From Pseudomonadota bacterium (GTDB taxonomy: Bacteria; Pseudomonadota; Alphaproteobacteria; Rhodospirillales; Magnetospirillaceae): a stretch of 64,000 bases of DNA. This document shows positions 60,706 to 64,000 of this stretch, piece by piece. The stretch covers positions 175,747 through 239,746 of the forward strand of contig JAJXWP010000001.1 in assembly GCA_021781575.1 (NCBI GenBank). Direction: 5' to 3'. The translations under genes were made by a program, and so were the position numbers. The number at the start of each line of letters is the position of its first letter. Position 1 is the stretch's first letter. The notes under the pieces were generated by a model. That model was not told the origin of the DNA. It saw only the letters and a list, made by a program, of their open reading frames with translations, and searched no databases.

Positions 60706-61760
60706 ACGATATCGCCCGTCGACTGTCGGAGCGCTATGCCACGCTGCTGGCTGCCCATCTCGAGCATCCGGACGAGACGATGCTCGAGGAAGCGCACGAA
60801 CTGGGCCGCAGCGCCATCGCCGCCGGCCTTGGTGTGCTCGACATGGTGATGATCCATCACAAAGCTCTCGGTCGGGCGGCCAGGAAGGATATGCCGGCGG
60901 ATGATTCGGGCCGCCTCGATCGCGCCGCTCAGTTTTTTGGAGAAAGCCTGTCGGCATTCGAGATGATGTTGCGCGGCTATCGTGAAACGAACTCGCGCCT
61001 GCGGGCGATCAATGAGGAGCTGCAGCGGGCCCAGGTGCAACTGGTCCAATCAGCGAAGATGGCTTCGCTTGGCGAATTGGTGGCCGGCATTGCCCATGAA
61101 ATAAACAATCCCCTCTATTTCACGATGATCAACCAGGACAGCGTGCAGAGATTGCTGGCCGAGATGGCCGGTGGCGCTGTCGATGAGCTGCCGCGCGGTA
61201 AGATTGAAAAGGCGCAAGTCCGGATCGCCTCGATGCAGACCGGGCTGGACCGAATCAGGGATATCGTCGCCAATCTGCGCACGTTTTCGCGCCTCGATGA
61301 GGGTGACTGGGCCGAGGTGAACATTAACGAAGGAATCGATTCGGTCCTGATGCTCCTTGAACACAAGTTCAAAGGAAGAATTTCTATCGACAAAAAATAC
61401 GGCGCCGACGGCACTCTGTATTGTGCGCCGTCGATCGTCAATCAGGTGGTCATGAACCTGGTTTCCAACGCCATCGACGCCATTGAAGGCGACGGAACGA
61501 TTTCCATCCGGACCGGCAAAGAGGATGGAATATTCTGCATCTCTGTCAGCGATACGGGCAGCGGCGTCGCCCCTGAGATCCTGGACCGCATCTTCGAGCC
61601 GTTCTTCACGACAAAGCCGGTCGGATCGGGAACCGGACTGGGTCTGGCCATTTCCTACAGCATCGTGCAAGCCAACCACGGAACCATCGAGGTTGAGAGC
61701 GGCCCCGACAAAGGTTCCACCTTCACGGTGCGGCTGCCGGTCGCCGCCCCACCGGCATGA
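60702..61760 (+). CDS. Histidine kinase with RsbU-like N-terminal bundle (stressosome output)
   Basis: 352 residues from a GTG at 60702. Residues 1-90 ([40 protein letters not shown]) resemble the four-helix RsbU_N domain that RsbT binds. A linker helix is followed by HisKA ([17 protein letters not shown]) and HATPase_c ([50 protein letters not shown]). So RsbT probably activates a kinase instead of a phosphatase. DNA at 61320-61540 has more A/T-ending codons than its neighbours. The divergent receiver at 57777 is the likely partner. Confidence 0.9.
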   Translation: MNDIARRLSERYATLLAAHLEHPDETMLEEAHELGRSAIAAGLGVLDMVMIHHKALGRAARKDMPADDSGRLDRAAQFFGESLSAFEMMLRGYRETNSRLRAINEELQRAQVQLVQSAKMASLGELVAGIAHEINNPLYFTMINQDSVQRLLAEMAGGAVDELPRGKIEKAQVRIASMQTGLDRIRDIVANLRTFSRLDEGDWAEVNINEGIDSVLMLLEHKFKGRISIDKKYGADGTLYCAPSIVNQVVMNLVSNAIDAIEGDGTISIRTGKEDGIFCISVSDTGSGVAPEILDRIFEPFFTTKPVGSGTGLGLAISYSIVQANHGTIEVESGPDKGSTFTVRLPVAAPPA

Positions 61761-61889
61761 TCGGTGGTACCCCAGCGCCGCCCGGCGAGGGGTGGAAAAA
61801 ACCTGAAGGAAGCCACTGCCCGTCGGTCGCGGATCGTGCTATAGAGCCGCCAAATTCTCCATCACCGCTTATTTCCGGGGGTTGCAACC

Positions 61890-63467
61890 ATGGTCGAACC
61901 CGTCATCCGCCGCGCGCTCATCTCCGTTTCCGACAAGACCGGACTGGTCGATCTTGCCACCTTCCTGGCTGGCCGCGGGGTTGAACTGCTGTCTACCGGC
62001 GGATCGGCCAAGGCGCTGCGTGACGCCGGACTTCCGGTCAAGGAGGTATCGGACCACACGGGCTTCCCCGAGATGCTGGACGGCCGGGTGAAGACACTGC
62101 ATCCCAAGGTACATGGCGGCATCCTGGCCATCCGCGGCAATGCGGCACATGAACAGGCGCTGCGCGACCACGACATCGCTCCCATCGACCTGGTGGTGGT
62201 CAATCTCTATCCGTTCGAAAACACGGTGGCCAAAGGCGCCGCTTTCGAAGAATGCATCGAGAACATCGACATCGGCGGCCCGTCGATGGTGCGCAGCGCG
62301 GCGAAGAACCACGACCATGTGGTGGTCGTCGTCGATCCCCAGGACTACCCGGCGGTGATGGAAGAGATGAACGCCAATGACGGGGCCACCACCAAGGCCT
62401 TGCGGCGCCGCCTGGCGGCCATCGCCTTCGCCCGCACCGGCGCCTACGACGCGGCAATTTCCGGCTGGTTCGCCGGCCAGTTGGGCGAAGCCTTTCCACG
62501 GCGCATCGCCGTCGGCGCCGAATTGAAGCAGATGCTGCGCTACGGTGAAAATCCCCACCAGCAGGCAGCGCTTTACACCTCGGGCAAGCCGCGGCCCGGC
62601 GTTGCCACCGCCCGGCAGTTGCAGGGCAAGGAATTGTCCTTCAACAATATCAACGATACCGATGCCGCCTATGAACTGGTGGCCGAGTTCGACCGGCCGG
62701 CGGTGGCCATCATCAAACACGCCAATCCCTGCGGCGTGGCCATCGGCAAGGATATGAAAGACGCCTACGGCAAGGCCCTGGCCTGCGACCCGGTCAGCGC
62801 CTTCGGTGGCATTGTCGCATTGAATCGCCCGCTCGACGGCCCGACGGCGGAAGAAATCGCCAAACTGTTCACCGAGGTGGTGATCGCCCCGGCCGCCGAC
62901 GAAGCCGCCCGTTCGGTTTTCGCAACGAAAAAGAACTTGCGTTTGCTGGTTACCGACGGCCTGCCCGATCCGGCCCAACTGTCGATGACCCTACGCACCA
63001 TCGCCGGCGGCTATCTGTTGCAGAGCCGCGATTTCGGCCGCGTCGAGGCGGGCGATCTCAAGGTGGTGACGAAGCGCGCGCCCAGCGAACAGGAATTGGC
63101 CGATCTGCTGTTCGCTTTCCGCGTCTGCAAGCATGTGAAGTCCAATGCCATCGTCTACGCCAAGCAGGGTGCCGTCGTCGGCATCGGCGCCGGCCAGATG
63201 AGCCGCGTCGATTCGTCGCGCATCGCCGCCTGGAAATCGCGGGAAGCGGCCGAGGCAGCTGGGCTCAAGGAACCCGGCACCATCGGCTCGGTGGTTGCTT
63301 CGGACGCCTTCTTTCCCTTTGCCGACGGCCTGCTCGCCGCCGCCGAAGCCGGTGCTACGGCGGTGATCCAGCCGGGCGGCTCGGTACGTGACGCCGAGGT
63401 GATCGCCGCCGCCGATGACAAGGGCCTGGCCATGGTGTTCACCGGGATGCGTCATTTCCGCCATTGA
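61890..63467 (+). CDS. purH: Bifunctional AICAR transformylase/IMP cyclohydrolase
   Basis: 525 residues, the usual length. N-terminal MGS-like cyclohydrolase domain ([48 protein letters not shown]) and C-terminal transformylase ([68 protein letters not shown]). Catalyses the last two steps of IMP synthesis in the cytoplasm. Single gene. Confidence 0.97.
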   Translation: MVEPVIRRALISVSDKTGLVDLATFLAGRGVELLSTGGSAKALRDAGLPVKEVSDHTGFPEMLDGRVKTLHPKVHGGILAIRGNAAHEQALRDHDIAPIDLVVVNLYPFENTVAKGAAFEECIENIDIGGPSMVRSAAKNHDHVVVVVDPQDYPAVMEEMNANDGATTKALRRRLAAIAFARTGAYDAAISGWFAGQLGEAFPRRIAVGAELKQMLRYGENPHQQAALYTSGKPRPGVATARQLQGKELSFNNINDTDAAYELVAEFDRPAVAIIKHANPCGVAIGKDMKDAYGKALACDPVSAFGGIVALNRPLDGPTAEEIAKLFTEVVIAPAADEAARSVFATKKNLRLLVTDGLPDPAQLSMTLRTIAGGYLLQSRDFGRVEAGDLKVVTKRAPSEQELADLLFAFRVCKHVKSNAIVYAKQGAVVGIGAGQMSRVDSSRIAAWKSREAAEAAGLKEPGTIGSVVASDAFFPFADGLLAAAEAGATAVIQPGGSVRDAEVIAAADDKGLAMVFTGMRHFRH

Positions 63468-63624
63468 GGTTTGACGCAAGAACAACGCCCTCGGTGCTGG
63501 CCGGTGGTGCTTCGGAAGCCGTGTCCGCCGTGGCGGACGCGGCGCGGCCGTCCGGCGGTTGGGAGGCGGGCTTCGGCGCGGGTTGGAAGCTGGACGGGCC
63601 GGTTACCACATCGAAATCGAACAT
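63439..63624 (-). CDS. Possible small protein, antisense to the 3' end of purH
   Basis: A 61-codon frame whose ATG at 63624 has a good ribosome site (AAGGAG, about 9 bases upstream). It starts [20 protein letters not shown] and is rich in Pro, Ala and Ser. Its last 29 bp overlap the end of purH on the other strand. No family recognised. The frame is open further upstream (to 63786), but without start support. Confidence 0.35.
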   Translation of the reverse strand: MFDFDVVTGPSSFQPAPKPASQPPDGRAASATADTASEAPPASTEGVVLASNLNGGNDASR

Positions 63625-63955
63625 GAGCCTGGTCTCCTTGAACTCAAGGAGCCGCTCCGGTGGAAACTTGCGGCCTTTATTGAAATCCAGCGCAAAATAC
63701 GCGAAAGCCGCCTCGGTAGGGGCGGCTCCGGTGTTGCTGTGATCCTGCAGAAACCCTACGCCGCCGGTGAATACCAGCGGTACCAAAATCGAGTGGCGCG
63801 TGGGTGCAGGTTCAACATGATGGAGCGGAGCATAGCGGCAGACGGCCGTCGAGGCAAGACCCGCATCAGTGCGATGTCGCTAGCTAGTGATATGTCCGGT
63901 CTTTGTAGCAAGTGATCTGACCGGTTTCAGAATCGCTCCAACCAAGGGGGCGGTG
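63468..63955. other. Gap between purH and the insertion sequence
   Basis: 488 bp. Apart from the possible antisense gene, it holds a 7-bp-stem GC hairpin (AGCCGCC...GGCGGCT around 63707-63728, followed by T-rich sequence on the minus strand, so a possible minus-strand terminator) and IS-end repeats. No other gene was seen. Confidence 0.4.
63886..63925 (+). repeat. Direct repeats at the presumed IS left end
   Basis: AGTGATATGTCCGGT (63886-63900) and AGTGATCTGACCGGT (63911-63925) are 13/15 identical, 25 bp apart, just ahead of a transposase start. They look like transposase-binding repeats in the end of the element. Confidence 0.55.
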
Positions 63956-64000
63956 ATGAGACGGCCAGAAGTGCTACAGGGGCTTCGCATGATGCGATTT
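63956..64000 (+). mobile_element. Start of an ISNCY-family-like transposase (partial)
   Basis: Fifteen codons up to the window edge: MRRPEVLQGLRMMRF. This matches the conserved N-terminus (M-R-R-P-E-x-L-Q-x-I/L-R-x-M-R-F) of ISNCY-type transposases. The rest of the gene and the right end of the element lie outside the window, so whether it is intact is unknown. Confidence 0.6.

Noticed and set aside
61769..61793. GC-rich hairpin after the stressosome kinase as a terminator
   Set aside because: It is followed by an A-run, not a T-run, on the coding strand, so it does not qualify as an intrinsic terminator for the rsb operon.
1..64000. CRISPR arrays, rRNA, tRNA, origin or plasmid replication genes
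   Set aside because: No regularly spaced repeats, no tRNA cloverleaf or rRNA core sequence and no replication initiator were recognised anywhere in the window.

Overview
The window is GC-rich chromosomal DNA from an alphaproteobacterium, most likely a Rhodospirillales member resembling Magnetospirillum. The gene content points that way: a Tat-exported clade I NosZ with nosRZDFYLX, a 1601-residue NAD-glutamate dehydrogenase, a PetA-type Rieske protein, a branched-chain ABC permease pair, and many two-component and hemerythrin-type oxygen-sensing proteins. The lineage is inferred from protein families; no rRNA or tRNA gene was seen.

Layout. (1) 1-5.1 kb: end of a branched-chain amino-acid type ABC transporter (livK-livM-livH order) next to two proteins with a PEP-hydrolase-like TIM barrel, one fused to a degenerate NtrC-like ATPase and a Fis-type HTH. 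(2) 5.2-7.5 kb: a scarred stretch with a truncated PaiB-like gene, a COG4705 membrane protein, a broken antitoxin, an inverted repeat and a dispersed repeat. (3) 7.5-20.5 kb: a peptide (RiPP-like) export island. It holds a two-domain GNAT acyltransferase, a cyclic-nucleotide-binding-fold protein, a split NHLM/NHLP-type ABC pair with a HlyD-type fusion protein, a divergent 1367-residue protein that fuses both NHLP ABC subunits into one chain, and a Nif11-like precursor with a 13-residue core. (4) 20.8-28.4 kb: housekeeping genes (UPF0178, a B12-riboswitch-controlled HoxN/NixA-type cobalt/nickel permease, NAD-GDH, an orphan Rieske protein).

(5) 28.4-36.6 kb: a divergent pair of FliL-like exported proteins, then a divergent Sia-type partner-switching island. 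It has a periplasmic binding protein with a SiaA-like phosphatase on one side, and an OmpR regulator, a receiver-kinase, SiaB, SiaC and a histidine kinase on the other. (6) 36.6-48.2 kb: a metallo-beta-lactamase/cNMP/hemerythrin fusion, then the complete nitrous-oxide reductase operon with an FNR/NNR-type box ahead of nosR. (7) 48.2-57.7 kb: a DevBCA-like ABC exporter, a SulP permease, a small lipoprotein and an exopolysaccharide set (GT4, heparinase-like, CapD/WbpM-like). (8) 57.7-61.8 kb: a stressosome-like rsbR-rsbS-rsbT-rsbX set whose output is a histidine kinase carrying an RsbU-like N-terminal bundle, with a receiver protein encoded divergently. (9) 61.9-64 kb: purH, then the left end of an ISNCY-like insertion sequence.

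How it fits together. Two separate PP2C/STAS-type partner switches (Sia and Rsb) both feed histidine kinases instead of a sigma factor or diguanylate cyclase. They flank the nos operon and a hemerythrin sensor, which suggests a region devoted to respiratory and oxygen-linked signalling. The least ordinary part is the Nif11-GNAT-NHLP island: it has two complete processing exporters, one of them a single-chain fusion, one apparent precursor, and no recognisable lanthipeptide, radical-SAM or YcaO enzyme.
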